A program made the position numbers and the translations under genes. Positions 51,741 to 61,297 of a stretch of 64,000 nucleotides of DNA are shown here, piece after piece (position 1 is the stretch's first letter; each line of letters opens with the position of its first letter). Below the pieces are notes generated by a model. That model was not told the DNA's origin. It searched no databases and was given only the letters and a program-made list of their open reading frames with translations. The stretch covers positions 310,001 to 374,000 of the forward strand of contig NZ_JAPFPW010000002.1 in NCBI RefSeq assembly GCF_026155325.1. Direction: 5' to 3'. This DNA comes from Desulfobotulus pelophilus. GTDB taxonomy: Bacteria > Desulfobacterota > Desulfobacteria > Desulfobacterales > ASO4-4.

Positions 51741-53345
51741 TCAGGGATCGGGAGATTTCCACGGATTACGGATGCCGAGTTTTTTCATTTTGGAGTAGAG
51801 GGTGGATGGTTTCAGTTCTAACATGGCGGCGGCTCCACCCGCGCCCTTAATTCTGCCTCTGGCCTGCTGCAGCGTAGAGAGAATCAGCTGGCGTTCTGCT
51901 TCGGCATGGTTCCGTGATTCCTGTGGTGGATATGCATGATCGCCCGGAGGAGGGCGCAGGGAAAGGACAGTTCCCTGGGAAGAAATCATGGCGTTTTCCA
52001 CCACATTTTTCAGCTCACGGATATTGCCCGGCCAGGAATAGGCGGTCATGGCTGCCATGTCTTTTTCTGACTGGGGACCAATATGTCGGCCCATGCTTTT
52101 GGAAAGCTGATGAATAAAAGAGTGTACCATTTCCGGTATGTCTTCCCGCCTTTCTCGGAGCGGGGGGACGAGTATGGGATACACATTCAGCCGGTAGTAG
52201 AGGTCGGATCGAAACGTCCCCTCTTGTACCATCCGGGCCAGATTCCGGTTTGTGGCTGCCACAATGCGGACATTGACACGTACGGTGCGGTTGCTGCCAA
52301 TGGGTTCAAACTCACCGTCATCCAGTACTCTGAGGAATTTAGCCTGGAGATCCAGAGGCAGCTCCCCTATTTCATCCAGAAAGAGGGTAGACCCATGGGC
52401 TATGGCAAAACGCCCGATTTTTTTGGTTGCCGCTCCTGTAAAAGCTCCTTTTTCATGCCCGAAGAACTCGCTTTCCAGAAGATTGGATGGCAGGGCCGCA
52501 CAATTGACCTTGATCATGGTTTTGGTACTTCGGCGGCTTATGGCATGGACCAGTTCTGCCAGAACGGTTTTGCCTGTGCCCGTTTCTCCCATGAGCAGAA
52601 CGGAGGCATCGGTCACGGCCACCTGTTCCATGCGGTTCAGTACCTCTGTCATGGCCGGACTGCTGCCGATTATGTGGGAGTAGCGGTTTTCACTGAGGAT
52701 GGTTTCTTTGAGATAACTGTTTTCTGCTTTCAGGCGTTCAGACAGCTCCTGTATGGTGTCAAAGGCTTTTCTGAGCTTGAGTTCGGTTTGTTTGCGTTCC
52801 AGCGCACCGGCAAATACCTGAGCCAGAAGCCGCATGTGCTGAATGGAGGTTTCCGTCCAGTTCTGGTGTTTGCGGTAGGATTCAAAAAGGATGACTCCCA
52901 GTACGGACCCTCCGATCTTGAGGCTTACGCCCACACATGATTTGAGCCCCACTTTTTCCGCATACTGACGTTCTTCATACCAGTCTTCCGGTGCGTCATC
53001 GGGAAGGCTGGAAAGGTTAACCACCTCGCCCCGCTTGAGGCGGAGGGTGATGTTGGGAGCGAGGGCATTGAGGATAATGCCCGGGTTTTCCGGCCATATA
53101 TGGGCGGTATACCCGTGGCTTATCCTCAGTTCATGGCTGCCATCCTTGAATTCTCCGAAAACACTCTGGTCAATGCCGAGAAACTCCACAATCTTTCTGA
53201 TGGCATCATTAATTTCCTGATCCACTTCCGAAGCAGGAATGTTGACGAACTTGGATGATATTTCAAAGAGGAGTCGTTCAAAGGCCATCATGGGGCTGCA
53301 CTTTCTTTGAAGAATGTTACTTGAGAATGCCGTAGCCGGGTCCAT
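51741..53345 (-). CDS. Sigma-54-dependent transcriptional activator with GAF domain
   Basis: 534 residues. A GAF-type sensor domain (about 20-190) is joined by a coiled coil to an AAA+ domain with Walker A GETGTGKT (253-260) and the sigma-54-contacting GAFTGA loop at 300-305; a Fis-type HTH ends the protein (SRNHAEAERQ to KPSTLYSKMKKLG). No receiver domain is present, so it is not directly phosphorylated; the GAF domain likely binds a small molecule. It heads the operon with the binding lipoprotein and hybrid kinase. The sigma-54 promoter at 44784 is a plausible target. The ATG at 53345 lacks a strong SD, so the start is less certain. Confidence 0.92.
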   Translation of the reverse strand: MDPATAFSSNILQRKCSPMMAFERLLFEISSKFVNIPASEVDQEINDAIRKIVEFLGIDQSVFGEFKDGSHELRISHGYTAHIWPENPGIILNALAPNITLRLKRGEVVNLSSLPDDAPEDWYEERQYAEKVGLKSCVGVSLKIGGSVLGVILFESYRKHQNWTETSIQHMRLLAQVFAGALERKQTELKLRKAFDTIQELSERLKAENSYLKETILSENRYSHIIGSSPAMTEVLNRMEQVAVTDASVLLMGETGTGKTVLAELVHAISRRSTKTMIKVNCAALPSNLLESEFFGHEKGAFTGAATKKIGRFAIAHGSTLFLDEIGELPLDLQAKFLRVLDDGEFEPIGSNRTVRVNVRIVAATNRNLARMVQEGTFRSDLYYRLNVYPILVPPLRERREDIPEMVHSFIHQLSKSMGRHIGPQSEKDMAAMTAYSWPGNIRELKNVVENAMISSQGTVLSLRPPPGDHAYPPQESRNHAEAERQLILSTLQQARGRIKGAGGAAAMLELKPSTLYSKMKKLGIRNPWKSPDP

Positions 53346-53380
53346 GAGGATCTTTTAATTGAATGCCTGTTGAAAAGCAA

Positions 53381-53399
53381 GGCAGACACGTGGTCTGCC
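53381..53399 (-). terminator. Possible terminator after the chemoreceptor gene
   Basis: GGCAGAC (53381-53387) pairs with GTCTGCC (53393-53399), and read on the minus strand it is followed by TTGCTTTT. It lies between the chemoreceptor gene and the downstream sigma-54 activator. Stem only seven pairs. Confidence 0.5.
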
Positions 53400-53410
53400 C
53401 GCACACTTCC

Positions 53411-55417
53411 TCAGGTTCGGAATCTTGACAGCAGACTTTGCAGCTCTTCCGCCAGCTGTCTCAGGTCCTGGGCATTGCTGGCCACTTCCCGGCTGCTCTG
53501 CTTCATCTCCACGGCCGCGCTGCTCACTTCGCCCACATCTTTTGTAATCTGGTTGATAACCGTGCTGCTCTGGGCAACGTTGGTTGTGACTTCCTGCAGC
53601 CCCTGGGAAGCCTGGCTGACGTTATCCGCAATTTCACGGGTGGCAGCGGACTGTTCTTCGATGGCTGTGGCGATGGTGGCAATGATTTCGTTGATTTCTA
53701 TAATGGTTTTATCAATGGTGCGAATCTGGCCGATGGTGTTATGGGTGCTGCCCTGAATATCGCTGATGCGTTTTTTGATGTCTTCCGTAGCGCTGGCAGT
53801 CTGTTTGGCCAGTTCTTTGATTTCATTGGCAACAACGGCAAAGCCTTTGCCGGATTCACCGGCACGGGCCGCTTCAATGGTGGCGTTCAGGGCAAGGAGG
53901 TTGGTCTGCTCCGATATTTCACTGATGGTAGCCGTAACTTTGCCAATGGCTTCGGCAGCCTCTCCCAGAAGATCCATGGAACGGGTGGCGTTTCGGGCTT
54001 CTTTTACAGCCTGTTCCGCCACATTTCTTGCGGATTCTGTATTTCGGGCGATTTCCGCTATGGTAGCGGACATTTCTTCGGAAGCCGTAGCCACCATATT
54101 GGTATTCTGATTGGCCTCTTCCATGGCCGCAGCAACGGCACTGAATCCCGTATTGATTTCCTGTACGGCAGAGGCAACGGTCTGGGCTCTCTGGGCCGTT
54201 TCTTCAACCTTTATGTCCATGCTTCCGGCAATATCCATGAGCTTACCGGAAGAGCGGTTGACAAGACCTGCTCTGGAGACAACATCGGCCACTATTTCAC
54301 GGATTTTTTCAATGAAGGTGTTAAATCCGGTGGCCATGTCCCCGATTTCATCCCGGCTCTGTACTTCCAGTTTACGGGTAAGATCCCCTTCGCCTTCCGC
54401 CACATCCTGCAGCATGCGGGTGGTTTTGCGGATAGGAATGGAAAGGGAGAGAGCCATGATATAGGCAAGCCCCATGAAGATGGCAAAAACCACAGCACCG
54501 ATGATGACCATGAGGCGCATCATGGTTCTGAACCCTTCCATGACTTCACCGCGCTCAATCAGGCCCACAAGTTTCCACCCCAGTTCCGGATGGGTGTGAA
54601 CTTCGGCCAGCCATGGGGCCTGGTCGATTTCAAGGGCTGTGCCGCCTGATGCAAGATTAGCAAAAACGTTCAGTGCCGGAATGCCGCTTTCCCTGATGTT
54701 TTTAAAGTTGGTTCCCGGGTGTCTCGGATTGGCAAGGATCACACCGTCCCCCTGAATCAGCATGACGTAGCCCGTTTCGCCGATGCGGCTGTTCTGGATC
54801 AGGCTGGTGAGGGCGAGGAGGCTGACATCCAGACCGGCAATGCCGCTGAGCTCATTGTTGTGGGAGCGTATGGCATGCATGACGCTGATGACGGGTTCTT
54901 TGGTCGTGGACATATAAGCATTGGAAATGCTGGGTCTGGTCGGGTCTCTCATGGCTTCCTGATACCAGGGGCGTGCCCTTGGATCGTAGCCCGCAGGCAG
55001 GCTTGAATTACCCGAAGATGTGAAGCCACCCCAGCGGGTGCCAAGGAAAACTTCCACAAAGTGGGGACTGCTGTTTTCAATGAGAGCAAAGAAGGTTCGT
55101 ATGGTTTTTTCCAGATCCGAGAGTTCCAGATCCGTGGGGCTCAGGTCCCTTTGTGCATCTTTGTAGGTGGTGATTTCTTCATTGATGGTACGTACAGTGG
55201 GGTGCATGGCCTGCATGGCCACCGTATTCAGGGCGTTCTCCATGAAAATATCCATGGCTGACTGAATATGGGCCAGTTCCTTGGCCGCCGAGGCATGAAA
55301 GGCGGATACAGCTGATTGGCGCATCTGTATGCCAAGAAAGAAAAAAACAAGCAGGAGCGGAATCAGAATACTCATGGAAAAGGCAAACAGTAGTTTCTGA
55401 CGGATGGAAAAACGCAT
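53411..55417 (-). CDS. Methyl-accepting chemotaxis protein with Cache sensor
   Basis: 668 residues. The N-terminal helix, a periplasmic dCache-type domain (about 35-290, containing [13 protein letters not shown] and [12 protein letters not shown]), a second helix near 305-330, HAMP ([19 protein letters not shown]) and the signalling domain follow, with the conserved hairpin tip [22 protein letters not shown]. It reports small-molecule ligands to CheA. GPWYQ-like RPWYQ in the sensor suggests an amino-acid-binding dCache subset, not proven. Its own promoter is at 55552. It is the upstream neighbour of the sigma-54 activator operon. Confidence 0.95.
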   Translation of the reverse strand: MRFSIRQKLLFAFSMSILIPLLLVFFFLGIQMRQSAVSAFHASAAKELAHIQSAMDIFMENALNTVAMQAMHPTVRTINEEITTYKDAQRDLSPTDLELSDLEKTIRTFFALIENSSPHFVEVFLGTRWGGFTSSGNSSLPAGYDPRARPWYQEAMRDPTRPSISNAYMSTTKEPVISVMHAIRSHNNELSGIAGLDVSLLALTSLIQNSRIGETGYVMLIQGDGVILANPRHPGTNFKNIRESGIPALNVFANLASGGTALEIDQAPWLAEVHTHPELGWKLVGLIERGEVMEGFRTMMRLMVIIGAVVFAIFMGLAYIMALSLSIPIRKTTRMLQDVAEGEGDLTRKLEVQSRDEIGDMATGFNTFIEKIREIVADVVSRAGLVNRSSGKLMDIAGSMDIKVEETAQRAQTVASAVQEINTGFSAVAAAMEEANQNTNMVATASEEMSATIAEIARNTESARNVAEQAVKEARNATRSMDLLGEAAEAIGKVTATISEISEQTNLLALNATIEAARAGESGKGFAVVANEIKELAKQTASATEDIKKRISDIQGSTHNTIGQIRTIDKTIIEINEIIATIATAIEEQSAATREIADNVSQASQGLQEVTTNVAQSSTVINQITKDVGEVSSAAVEMKQSSREVASNAQDLRQLAEELQSLLSRFRT

Positions 55418-55551
55418 AAGGCCTCCTTGGATGGTGCAAAGGCTTGGGAAATGCCGGGTGCGAAGGTATCATACCCGGACAGCCTGCCCGTAAAAAACAG
55501 ATGAGTGCTGTTATGAGGATGTATGGAAAGAATGGCTGTGGACTTGTATGT

Positions 55552-55580
55552 ATTATCGTATATTACGGAAAACGAATCAA
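55552..55580 (-). promoter_or_regulatory. Sigma-70-type promoter of the chemoreceptor gene
   Basis: On the minus strand TTGATT, 17 bases, then GATAAT, a good -35/-10 pair. It lies about 135 bases before the start codon at 55417. Confidence 0.55.
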
Positions 55581-55663
55581 GTAAAAAGACAGGCGCTTAT
55601 CAGATATTCGGGTAGGGGCTTCCGGTCATGGAGTGGAACCGGAAGCATGCCGGGATGCTCCAT

Positions 55664-56101
55664 TCAGGCAGAGGCCTGAAAAAGGGCCAGTCTCTGAATG
55701 AAGGTATCGGGAATACGAATGGCTTTGAATTCTGGTCCGATACATACCAGGGTGAATTCGGCCCTGTTGCATAACTGTACTGTCCCGTTGACGTCTTTTG
55801 TCATTTCCTGAACAACGCAGAGGCTTCGGTTCCGGATCCAGGCAATGCGGGTGCGGATGATTGCTGTTTCAAGGTAGCGGATGGGTCTTTTGAACTGAAT
55901 ATGGGTATCGGCAACGGCCAGATGATAATTTTTTTCCATAATTTCTCTGTAGCTGCAGTCCGCGGCATCGAGATAATGATCCCTTGCTTCGTGATACAGG
56001 TCCAGATAGCGGCTGTGATAGATAACATTGCCGAGATCTACCATGTGCATGGGGATACGGATGGATACTTCATGGGGAAAGGCTGGGGCAAACTCCTGCA
56101 T
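55664..56101 (-). CDS. Acyl-CoA thioesterase (4HBT family)
   Basis: 145 residues, a single hotdog fold. MVDLGNVIYHSRYLDLYHEARDHY matches the 4-hydroxybenzoyl-CoA thioesterase signature, where the Asp is catalytic. It would hydrolyse a short acyl-CoA. ATG 56101 chosen; a GTG nine bases earlier is possible, and neither has a clear SD. An inverted repeat, GCTTCCGG/CCGGAAGC (55618-55646), lies after the gene and could mark its end, though no T tract follows. Confidence 0.87.
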   Translation of the reverse strand: MQEFAPAFPHEVSIRIPMHMVDLGNVIYHSRYLDLYHEARDHYLDAADCSYREIMEKNYHLAVADTHIQFKRPIRYLETAIIRTRIAWIRNRSLCVVQEMTKDVNGTVQLCNRAEFTLVCIGPEFKAIRIPDTFIQRLALFQASA

Positions 56102-56189
56102 GCAAAACACTTTCTGAGGGAAAAAGGATAAGGGAAAAGGGGGCCGTGGCCCCCGGATGGACGGTGTATCAGGCAGTCTGGTGAGATGC

Positions 56190-56708
56190 TCAGCGAAGAC
56201 TGCGGATAACGGTTCTCATGAATGCCGGAAGATCGTCAGGGGTCCGGCTGGTGATGAGATTGCCATCCACACAGACCTCCTGATCGACCCAGGTGGCACC
56301 GGCATGTTCCAGATCATCCCGGATGGCAAAGAATGAGGTTACGGTTCTCCCCGTGAGAATTTTGGCCGAAGCCAGCATCCAGCCGCCATGGCAGATGGCG
56401 GCAATCATTTTTCTGCGGGCATTCAGTTCGGTCACAAGGGCTACCATTTCTTTGGATCGGCGCATGAAATCCGGAGCAAAGCCGCCGGGGATGACCACTC
56501 CATCTATTTTGGAGATGTCCACGGAGGCCGCATCCCTGTCCACGCCGGTTACGGTACCGGCCTTGCCTGTGTAGGTGCGGGCTGTACCGGTACCCACGAC
56601 AATCACCTTCACTTCCGCTTCCAGAAGCCTGTAGAAGGGGTACCAGAATTCCTGATCATTGAACTGTTGTTCCACAAGAAGCAAAACGGTGCGTCCATGA
56701 AGTTCCAT
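56190..56708 (-). CDS. DJ-1/PfpI-family protein
   Basis: 172 residues. The nucleophile elbow AAICHGGWML contains the reactive Cys-His, and DGVVIPGGFAPDFMRR is a typical family segment. Members are proteases, chaperones or deglycases; the YhbO/PfpI type is closest by eye. The ATG at 56708 is preferred because GAGGAGG lies just before it. It is separated from the thioesterase by 88 bases on the same strand. Confidence 0.9.
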   Translation of the reverse strand: MELHGRTVLLLVEQQFNDQEFWYPFYRLLEAEVKVIVVGTGTARTYTGKAGTVTGVDRDAASVDISKIDGVVIPGGFAPDFMRRSKEMVALVTELNARRKMIAAICHGGWMLASAKILTGRTVTSFFAIRDDLEHAGATWVDQEVCVDGNLITSRTPDDLPAFMRTVIRSLR

Positions 56709-56801
56709 TGAAAAACCTCCTCTCAAGTAATCGGGTTGCCAAAGGGCTGTTCTGTAAAGGGAAGAGTTCCTGTATCCCGGCCATCTGTGTTTGTGAGGGC
56801 A

Positions 56802-57782
56802 TCAGGCTGAAGCATTGAACCAGCACCGGGTGATGGCGTCTTCATAATGAATCAGCAGCTTCAGATAGTCCTGTTCAAGGGAGATCATATCCAGGTCCTG
56901 TTTTCTCAGCCATTCCGAAAGCCAGCAGAAACGGATGGCAACCACCATGGGAAAGAGGGCCTGTAAACCCGCAGAGGAGAGAAGCCCGGAGGCGTTGACA
57001 CCTCTGATGGCCTGAAGAGCAAAATCTTCCTGCAGGGCCACGGGATCCTCGCTGCCAAGGCACCCCAGAAGATTGGCCAGATCATGAATTTCCGGCTTGG
57101 AACCGCAGAATTCCCAGTCAATGATGTATAAGAGCTCTTTTTTTTCAAAAAGAGCATTTACGGGATGCAGATCACCGTGGCAGAGCTTTACGGGAATATG
57201 AGGCATAAGGGGCGTAAGGGCATGAATAACCCATTTCTGAATACCCAGCAGATTCTGGTAGAGGGAGGGTTCCCGCCTTTGCAGAACTTCCATGAGAGCC
57301 CGGATATAGTCGATAATATCGAAAAAAGGCGTCCGAAAACCGGTCTGGCTGCCTTTTTCAAGAAGATGGCATATAAAAGCGGCGAAAAACCGGCCTCTCC
57401 AGCCGTCTTTCGTATATTCCGGCCTTGGCAAGTTTTCCCCTTGGATATAGGGTGTCAGCTGATAAAAATACCCCTTTTGTTTCATGAGGTATTTCCCTTC
57501 CCCATCTTGTAAGGGGGGTAGAATCCATGGCATTTTCTGTTCTTGCAGCTGGAACAGAAGGCGGGCAATGCGGTTTTTTACAGGGGCCTGATTCGGAGAA
57601 AAACGTTCCAGCACAAACAGTCCTTTTTCCGTACGTATGGCCATACGTCCCTGACTGCGCTCCGGACTTCCCGCCAGGGGTATTTCCGGTACCGGTTCAG
57701 AGGCACCCAGGCCCATCCGGAGGGTCAGCTCCCTTGCCATAGCCCTGTCAATGGGATGGATGGATGGTGTCATTGTGTCCAT
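56802..57782 (-). CDS. Aminoglycoside-phosphotransferase-like kinase
   Basis: 326 residues of the APH/choline kinase-like fold. KLCHGDLHPVNALF is the Brenner-type catalytic loop (Asp and Asn), and YIIDWEFCGSKPEIHDLANLLG is the metal-binding DFG equivalent. The N-terminal part is a standard ATP-binding lobe. Candidates include HomoSer kinase-like ThrB2 or a CotS-like kinase, but the substrate cannot be read. The start has no strong SD. It is divergent from the methionine aminopeptidase gene across 145 bases. Confidence 0.82.
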   Translation of the reverse strand: MDTMTPSIHPIDRAMARELTLRMGLGASEPVPEIPLAGSPERSQGRMAIRTEKGLFVLERFSPNQAPVKNRIARLLFQLQEQKMPWILPPLQDGEGKYLMKQKGYFYQLTPYIQGENLPRPEYTKDGWRGRFFAAFICHLLEKGSQTGFRTPFFDIIDYIRALMEVLQRREPSLYQNLLGIQKWVIHALTPLMPHIPVKLCHGDLHPVNALFEKKELLYIIDWEFCGSKPEIHDLANLLGCLGSEDPVALQEDFALQAIRGVNASGLLSSAGLQALFPMVVAIRFCWLSEWLRKQDLDMISLEQDYLKLLIHYEDAITRCWFNASA

Positions 57783-57927
57783 GAGGTTGACTTGGCTTTC
57801 GTTCTTTTATACTTTTCTTTTCTTTCAGGCACTGCCTGAAGCTTTTATCACAGCCGTCTCCGTGTTGAAAGGGAAAGGACGTTCAACAGGTAAAGACGCT
57901 GTGCCTATGCATGAATAAGGATGTGAG

Positions 57928-58836
57928 ATGATGCAGCTCCTCATGAAAATCGGTCGCAATGATCCCTGTCCCTGTGGTTCCGGCAGGAAATATAAAAAGT
58001 GCTGTGCAGGCAGCAAGGAACCCCTGAAGGTGAATATGAAGGATTATTATCTCAGAAATTATGATATTCACCTGAAAACACCGGAGCAGATAGAAGGAAT
58101 CCGCAGGGCGGGGCGTCTGGTGATGGAGACCCATGGACTTGTGGCAGAAAGCCTGAAGCCGGGTATGACCACAGATGAGATTAATGACATCGTTCACCGG
58201 CATACCCTGAAAAACGGAGGCATACCCGCTCCCCTGAATTATCGTGGATTCCCTAAAAGTGTCTGTGTTTCTCCCAATGAAATTATCTGCCATGGGATTC
58301 CCGGAGAAAGGGTGCTTGTGGACGGGGATATTGTGAATGTGGATATCACAACCATTCTCGATGGATATTATGCGGATGCAAATTATACGTATTTTGTGGG
58401 AACACCATCGCCGGGAGCCCGGCGGCTTGTGGAAGTGACCCTGGAAAGTCTGCGCCGTGGGCTGGACATGGTCAGGCCGGGTAACACTACCGGGGATATC
58501 GGCTGGGCCATACAGCGGTATGCCGAGGGTGAGGGCTATTCTGTGGTGAGGGAGTTTGTGGGCCATGGAGTGGGGCTGGATTTCCATGAATCTCCTCAGA
58601 TTCTTCATTTCGGGAAAAAGGGGACGGGTGTTCCACTGGTGCCGGGCATGACCTTTACGGTGGAACCCATGGTGAATCTCGGTAAGAAGGAGCTGTATAT
58701 CCTTGAGGACAGGTGGACAGCCGTTACCCGTGACGGCGGTCTTTCCGCCCAGTTTGAGCAGACCATTGTTGTGACAGAAGATGGGTATGAAAGCCTGACG
58801 CCCTTTCCTCTGGACGCATGTATCCAGAACTTGTAA
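57928..58836 (+). CDS. map: Methionine aminopeptidase with N-terminal SEC-C motif
   Basis: 302 residues. The N-terminus carries the zinc knuckle NDPCPCGSGRKYKKCC, the SEC-C motif otherwise seen in SecA and YchJ, joined to a complete type I Map catalytic domain. Metal ligands are visible in VNVDITTILDGYYAD (two Asp), GHGVGLDFHE (His), VEPMV (Glu) and EQTIVV (Glu). It removes initiator Met. A SEC-C extension may place it on ribosomes; this is a known variant. The start may be 57928 or 57931. Confidence 0.96.
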   Translation: MMQLLMKIGRNDPCPCGSGRKYKKCCAGSKEPLKVNMKDYYLRNYDIHLKTPEQIEGIRRAGRLVMETHGLVAESLKPGMTTDEINDIVHRHTLKNGGIPAPLNYRGFPKSVCVSPNEIICHGIPGERVLVDGDIVNVDITTILDGYYADANYTYFVGTPSPGARRLVEVTLESLRRGLDMVRPGNTTGDIGWAIQRYAEGEGYSVVREFVGHGVGLDFHESPQILHFGKKGTGVPLVPGMTFTVEPMVNLGKKELYILEDRWTAVTRDGGLSAQFEQTIVVTEDGYESLTPFPLDACIQNL

Positions 58837-58978
58837 AGAAGATCTGCGTAACAGGAACGGTGCTTCCTGATGTAGTGCCGTTGGCTGGGTCTGCGGCACT
58901 TTTCCAGTTGAATAAAGAACGTTTCCGGAGCAGCCGTTTCGGCTGCCGCCGGATGATAGAGGAACGAGGAGATCAAAA

Positions 58979-59479
58979 ATGGAATTATGTCCCTGCGGAT
59001 CCGGTCAGAACTTTGAGGCCTGCTGCGAACCCTATATTACGGGTGCCCTGGCTGCACCAACGGCGGAAGCTCTGATGCGTTCCCGTTATACCGCCTATGC
59101 CCGGGTATCCATGGATTATATCTTTGATACCACCCATCCGGATCAGCGGACGGATTATGATGCGGATGGTGCCAGGCAGTGGGCGGAATCTTCTCAGTGG
59201 CACGGCCTTGAAATTCTGCACAGAGAAAAGGGGCTTGCGGAAGACAGGGAAGGTAACCTCGAGTTTGCCGCCCATTTTTCCCAGGATGACAAACGTTATG
59301 TCCACCATGAGCGGGCTTTTTTCCGTAAGGGAGAAGATGATAAGTGGTATTTTTATGATGGACAGCCTGTTACGGCAGAAACCTTCCGCAGGGAAGGTCC
59401 CAAGGTAGGCCGTAATGACTCCTGCCCCTGCGGTTCCGGTAAAAAATATAAAAAATGCTGCATTGACAGTGTCGCATGA
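58979..59479 (+). CDS. YchJ-family protein with two SEC-C motifs
   Basis: 166 residues, UPF0225. SEC-C motifs flank the protein: [13 protein letters not shown] at the N-terminus and [13 protein letters not shown] at the C-terminus, both probable zinc sites. The central NTF2-like domain contains [12 protein letters not shown], a YchJ hallmark. Function not established. It lies 142 bases after the SEC-C-bearing map gene, so two such proteins are adjacent. Its stop overlaps the likely mqnD start. Confidence 0.93.
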   Translation: MELCPCGSGQNFEACCEPYITGALAAPTAEALMRSRYTAYARVSMDYIFDTTHPDQRTDYDADGARQWAESSQWHGLEILHREKGLAEDREGNLEFAAHFSQDDKRYVHHERAFFRKGEDDKWYFYDGQPVTAETFRREGPKVGRNDSCPCGSGKKYKKCCIDSVA

Positions 59480-60317
59480 ACAAGGGGCCAGGCTCCGCCT
59501 GGCTTTTTCTCCCTGCCCCAATGACACCTTTATTTTTGAAGCCCTTGTCCATGGCAGAATATCCTTGCCGGGTTTTTTTCCGGAAGCTGTTCTTGAGGAT
59601 GTGGAAACCCTGAATCAGCGGGCTTTTAAGGGCCTCTACCCCATTACCAAGCTTTCTTTTGCGGCCCTGGGTCGTTTGCGGCAGAACTATGCCCTTCTGC
59701 CCTGTGGAGCTGCGCTGGGAAGGGGATGTGGCCCACTTCTGGCTGGCAGAACAATGCTGACTCCGGAAGAGTTGCGCCGTGTGGTAATTGCCGTTCCCGG
59801 CATGGATACCACAGCGGCTTTTCTGCTGCGTTATTTTCTGGGTCAGGATATCAAGCTTCGGCCCATGGCCTTTGAAACCATTATGCCTGCCCTGCAGGAT
59901 GGCAGGGCAGAGGCTGGTGTGATTATCCATGAAGGGCGTTTTGTCTTTGAGGAGTACGGCCTGATCTGCATGCAGGATCTCGGTCTTTTCTGGGAGGAGT
60001 CTTCTGGCCTGCCCATACCTCTGGGTGGCATTGCCCTGCGCAGGGATATGCTGTCACTGGCACCTGCCCTCAGCCGGGCCATTCGGGAAAGCATACTCCA
60101 TGCAAGGCAGTTCCCGGAGCTGGTCATGCCTTATATCCGTACCCATGCCCAGGAAATGGCAAGGGAAGTCATTGACCGCCACATAGGCCTTTATGTGAAT
60201 GATTTTTCCCTGAACCTGGGGGAGGAGGGCAGGGCGGCGGTTGCCTTTTTCTTCCGGATGGGAGAAAGCATGGGGCTTTTCCCACCCTTTGCAGGAGACT
60301 ATATGGCTCCTGTCTGA
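59469..60317 (+). CDS. mqnD: 1,4-dihydroxy-6-naphthoate synthase (futalosine pathway)
   Basis: About 282 residues. [16 protein letters not shown] is the MqnD N-terminal signature and the remainder is a periplasmic-binding-protein-like fold (GRCGPLL-like [21 protein letters not shown]). It converts cyclic dehypoxanthine futalosine to 1,4-dihydroxy-6-naphthoate for menaquinone. The GTG at 59469 puts the start just before that signature and overlaps the ychJ stop by 11 bases; no SD is visible, so it probably depends on coupling. A terminator-like hairpin lies in its first codons. Its presence suggests menaquinone made by the futalosine route, though other mqn genes are outside the window. Confidence 0.87.
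   Translation: MSHEQGARLRLAFSPCPNDTFIFEALVHGRISLPGFFPEAVLEDVETLNQRAFKGLYPITKLSFAALGRLRQNYALLPCGAALGRGCGPLLAGRTMLTPEELRRVVIAVPGMDTTAAFLLRYFLGQDIKLRPMAFETIMPALQDGRAEAGVIIHEGRFVFEEYGLICMQDLGLFWEESSGLPIPLGGIALRRDMLSLAPALSRAIRESILHARQFPELVMPYIRTHAQEMAREVIDRHIGLYVNDFSLNLGEEGRAAVAFFFRMGESMGLFPPFAGDYMAPV
59487..59508 (+). promoter_or_regulatory. Terminator-like hairpin in the start of mqnD
   Basis: GCCAGGC (59487-59493), loop TCC, GCCTGGC (59497-59503), then TTTTT. It falls 10 bases after the end of the ychJ coding region and inside the mqnD coding sequence. It could terminate some transcripts when mqnD is not being translated, or be chance coding sequence. Confidence 0.4.
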
Positions 60318-60331
60318 TTTTTTTATCTGTA

Positions 60332-61297
60332 TCAGACGAGGATACGCCAGCAGCGGTGTATCCTTTTTTGTTTGTTCTGATAATCTTCTGGAATGGTTTT
60401 CTGTGTTATTTCTTCAATTGTTTCAGATCTGAACCTTTCCATGCAGGGTTCAAAACCCTGATGGTTGGTGGAAAAAAAGATGGTAGATCCTTTTTCCATG
60501 ACCTGAATGACCCTTGTGATGAGCTCGGGGTGGTCCCGTCGGATGTCAAAGGTGCGGTCCTTTTCCCTTGCGGAAGAATAGGAGGGAGGATCCACGACGG
60601 CAAGAGAAAAGGTCTGTCCTTTTTGTTTGAGGATCTTCAGGTAGTCCATGGCGTCGGCCTGCAGAAGCCGGTGCTTTTCCCTGTGGGTCCCGTTGAGAAT
60701 GAAATTTTCTTCTGCCCAGTCCAGATTACTCCGGGATCTGTCAATGGAAAGGCTTTCTGCCGCACCGCCTGCGGCCGCGTAGCAGGTAAAACTTGCCGTA
60801 TAACAGTAAAGATTCAGAAACCTTGTTCCAGCCGCCATATTTCTGACCATGGCCCGGGTATTTCTGTGGTCGGAAAAAAGGCCCGTATCCACAAAATCCG
60901 ATGGATTGATCCAGAAGGAAAGATCCCGTTCCTTCATCCTGATTTTTTCACCGGTCCGGTCTATCCGCTCATATCGCCTGCCATCTCTGATACCGGCGTG
61001 TCTTTTTTTCAGATGCACCCGGTCCATGGGAATGCCAAGGGTTGTGGCCACAGCCTCTGCCATGGACGGAAGCCAGTGGTCCATGGACTGTTCCCGAACA
61101 TACTCTGCAATGACAAGATGGCCTGCATACCAGTCCACAACCGCACGGATTTCGGGAATATCCCAGTCATAGAGCCGGAATATTTCAAGGCCTTCACGTT
61201 GAAAACGTTTATGGAGGTGCTTGAAACGTTTTTGGATACGGTTGGCAAGCATGGCTGCCTGCCGGGCTGTTTTTTCGTCGTGAATGGGGTGGGGCAT
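60332..61297 (-). CDS. RlmK-like class I rRNA methyltransferase
   Basis: 321 residues, aligning with the C-terminal (RlmK) half of RlmKL, which makes 7-methylguanosine in 23S rRNA. An N-terminal region of about 100 residues (VHLKKRHAGIRDGRRYERI and similar) precedes a Rossmann SAM-binding motif, RFLNLYCYTASFTCYAAAGGA, and the catalytic VDPPSYSS. AAAGGAG precedes the ATG. It is convergent with mqnD, and its last codons overlap the mqnD terminator. RlmI-type methyltransferases are related, so the exact target base is not certain. Confidence 0.87.
   Translation of the reverse strand: MPHPIHDEKTARQAAMLANRIQKRFKHLHKRFQREGLEIFRLYDWDIPEIRAVVDWYAGHLVIAEYVREQSMDHWLPSMAEAVATTLGIPMDRVHLKKRHAGIRDGRRYERIDRTGEKIRMKERDLSFWINPSDFVDTGLFSDHRNTRAMVRNMAAGTRFLNLYCYTASFTCYAAAGGAAESLSIDRSRSNLDWAEENFILNGTHREKHRLLQADAMDYLKILKQKGQTFSLAVVDPPSYSSAREKDRTFDIRRDHPELITRVIQVMEKGSTIFFSTNHQGFEPCMERFRSETIEEITQKTIPEDYQNKQKRIHRCWRILV
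60340..60369 (+). terminator. Intrinsic terminator after mqnD
   Basis: GGATACGCC (60340-60348) pairs with GGTGTATCC (60355-60363), nine pairs with one G-T, loop AGCAGC, then six T (60364-60369). It overlaps the 3' end of the opposing methyltransferase gene. Confidence 0.8.
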
